Of a stretch of 33,339 bases of DNA, positions 32,607-33,339 are shown one piece after another. The DNA lies in assembly GCF_003478445.1 (NCBI RefSeq), contig NZ_QUET01000033.1:1-33339 (forward strand). Reading direction: 5' to 3'. The number at the start of each line of letters is the position of its first letter. The stretch's first letter is position 1. A program made the translations under genes and the position numbers. Origin of the DNA: Roseburia sp. AM59-24XD. Its GTDB lineage: Bacteria > Bacillota > Clostridia > Lachnospirales > Lachnospiraceae. The notes below the pieces were generated by a model. That model was given only the letters and a program-made list of their open reading frames with translations, ran no database searches and had not been told where the DNA came from.

Positions 32607-32631
32607 AATGCCGCAGACCGGAATCGAACCG
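32607..32631. repeat. attR direct repeat within tRNA-Leu
   Basis: 25-bp repeat identical to 26353-26377. Here it forms the 3' end of a complete tRNA-Leu, so the element regenerated the tRNA on insertion. Confidence 0.85.
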
Positions 32632-32694
32632 GTACGGGTATCACTACCCACGGGATTTTAAGTCCCGGGCGTCTGCCAGTTCCGCCACTGCGGC
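32609..32694 (-). tRNA. tRNA-Leu (anticodon UAA)
   Basis: 86 bases with a long variable arm. The anticodon loop reads CUUAAAA, the acceptor stem GCCGCAG pairs with CUGCGGC, and the T-loop is normal. Its 3' end is the integration site of the element. Confidence 0.97.
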
Positions 32695-32717
32695 ATAGTA
32701 ATATAAATATTACTGAG

Positions 32718-32790
32718 TGGGACCTACAGGGCTCGAACCTGTGACCCTCTGCTTGTAAGGCAGATGCTCTCCCAGCTGAGCTAAGATCCC
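32718..32790 (-). tRNA. tRNA-Val (anticodon UAC)
   Basis: 73 bases. Anticodon loop CUUACAA between UCUGC and GCAGA; T-arm CAGG-UUCGAGC-CCUG is complete. Confidence 0.97.
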
Positions 32791-32878
32791 AAATAATGCT
32801 GGATAATTTCTCTGTATAAAACAACAGAACCGCATATCATAATATCACAGATGGATACAAATGTCAATAATCCATCAA

Positions 32879-32952
32879 CGACCCAGACGGGACTCGAACC
32901 CGTGACCTCCGCCGTGACAGGGCGGCGCTCTAACCAACTGAGCCACTAGGCC
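32879..32952 (-). tRNA. tRNA-Asp (anticodon GUC)
   Basis: 74 bases. Anticodon loop CUGUCAC between CCGCC and GGCGG; the acceptor stem has several G-U pairs but is complete, with discriminator G. Confidence 0.96.
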
Positions 32953-33011
32953 ATAATATGAACAGTAGATGTTCTATCAAAATTCAATCAAGACATGGAC
33001 TGCTCATTCAG

Positions 33012-33085
33012 TGGACCCTCAGGGACTCGAACCCTGGACCGATCGGTTATGAGCCGATTGCTCTAACCAACTGAGCTAAAGGTCC
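33012..33085 (-). tRNA. tRNA with anticodon CAU (probably Ile2)
   Basis: 74 bases, anticodon loop CUCAUAA. Starts GGACCUUUAGCUCAGUUGG, which is like the Bacillus tRNA-Ile2, whose C34 becomes lysidine, rather than the elongator tRNA-Met. Met cannot be fully excluded. Confidence 0.9.
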
Positions 33086-33142
33086 ATATACATGATTATA
33101 AGAAAATCCGTAAATATCACTATCTACGGATTATTTAAAAAA

Positions 33143-33213
33143 CTCCCCGAGTAGGCTCGAACCTACAACAACTCGGTTAACAGCCGAGTGCTCTACCATT
33201 GAGCTATCGAGGA
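33143..33213 (-). tRNA. tRNA-Asn (anticodon GUU), one base short
   Basis: 71 bases. Anticodon loop CUGUUAA. The T-stem GUAGG/CCUAC encloses only six bases (UUCGAG) instead of seven, as if one G of a GGG run (plus strand) is missing. The remaining structure is normal. Confidence 0.92.
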
Positions 33214-33298
33214 TCATCTTTTTGAAAGCAGATACCTTCAAAACTGTATACCGATTATATCATCTTCACGCCGCTTTTGCAACCAGCTCTCCGTTTCT

Positions 33299-33339
33299 TT
33301 TGGATAAGCCTTCGACCTATTAGTGACAGTCAGCTCCAT
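33299..33339 (-). rRNA. 23S rRNA, 3' end (partial)
   Basis: The last 40 bases, read on the minus strand, contain the conserved 3'-terminal block CACTAATAGGTCGAAGGCTT of 23S rRNA. The gene continues beyond the right edge. No 5S gene follows before the tRNA cluster. Confidence 0.9.

Larger units (their letters stand above)
26353..32631 (+). mobile_element. 6.25-kb integrative element in the 3' end of tRNA-Leu(UAA)
   Basis: A perfect 25-bp direct repeat (26353-26377 and 32607-32631, beginning AATGCCGCAGACCGG) flanks the element; the right copy is the 3' part of an intact tRNA-Leu gene, the left copy is only that fragment. A tyrosine integrase lies 82 bases from the right repeat. GTGTTCAAA occurs twice near each end in the same orientation, as expected for arm-type integrase sites. 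Contents: integrase, HUH Rep, DUF961-like protein, cI-like repressor, second small regulator, signal-anchored peptide, three related membrane proteins and an alpha/beta hydrolase. There is no relaxase, VirB4 or coupling protein, so it is likely mobilised in trans or a satellite-like, plasmid-derived element. Confidence 0.85.

Noticed and set aside
1..33339. CRISPR array
   Set aside because: No set of regularly spaced identical repeats and no cas gene is present; the repeats found are palindromic operators, att sites or protein-repeat coding sequence.

Overview
The window looks like chromosomal DNA of a low-to-mid GC anaerobic Firmicute, most likely Lachnospiraceae. Reasons: strong AGGAGG-type ribosome binding sites throughout, Firmicute-style tRNAs, a 23S rRNA 3' end of clostridial type at the right edge, DUF3784-like small membrane proteins, an active-site-less HPr-like protein and a GLUG-repeat surface protein. 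The genus is not resolved.

Layout. 1-370: leader with unexplained structured sequence. 371-1780 (+): helical protein of unknown function. 14547 down to 1966 (-): one long apparent operon of twelve genes, in order of transcription: small unknown protein, HerA/DUF87-type ATPase, hydrophobic-headed protein, protein with coiled coil and barrel-sandwich-like tail, its small paralogue, zinc-ribbon dynamin-like GTPase, LpxD-like acyltransferase, Gly/Cys-headed coiled-coil protein, second coiled-coil protein, radical SAM/SPASM enzyme (frameshifted here), a 38-residue Cys4 mini-protein, and a NERD-nuclease/helicase. 15651-14638 (-): a WYL-domain regulator. Three near-identical 15-bp palindromes (TGACA-N5-TGTCA type) lie in front of the (+) gene, the operon and the regulator gene, so these parts appear to form one regulon. 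This is the best candidate for an undescribed system: WYL control, a dynamin-like GTPase, a HerA-like motor and a NERD nuclease resemble pieces of known anti-phage or membrane-stress systems, but the combination with a radical SAM enzyme and an LpxD-like acyltransferase is one I do not recognise.

21713-15949 (-): a secreted GLUG/Fn3 surface protein (broken by two apparent single-base deletions), a membrane-anchored Ser/Thr kinase and an unknown helical protein, probably one operon. 22103-21864 (-): HPr-like protein. 24596-22310 (-): two-gene polar amino-acid ABC transporter whose substrate-binding domain is fused to the permease and appears circularly permuted. 26119-24761 (-): NCS2 purine permease.

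26353-32631: a 6.25-kb integrated element bounded by a 25-bp direct repeat, inserted into the 3' end of tRNA-Leu(UAA). It carries a tyrosine integrase with paired arm-type repeats at both ends, an HUH-type Rep, a DUF961-like protein, a cI-like repressor with operators, and cargo of three related small membrane proteins, an alpha/beta hydrolase and a second small regulator. 32609-33339 (-): five tRNA genes downstream of a 23S rRNA gene that runs off the window, with no 5S gene between.

Four independent sites (radical SAM gene, surface-protein gene twice, tRNA-Asn T-loop) each look one base short in a homopolymer, which suggests residual long-read indel errors rather than real gene decay.
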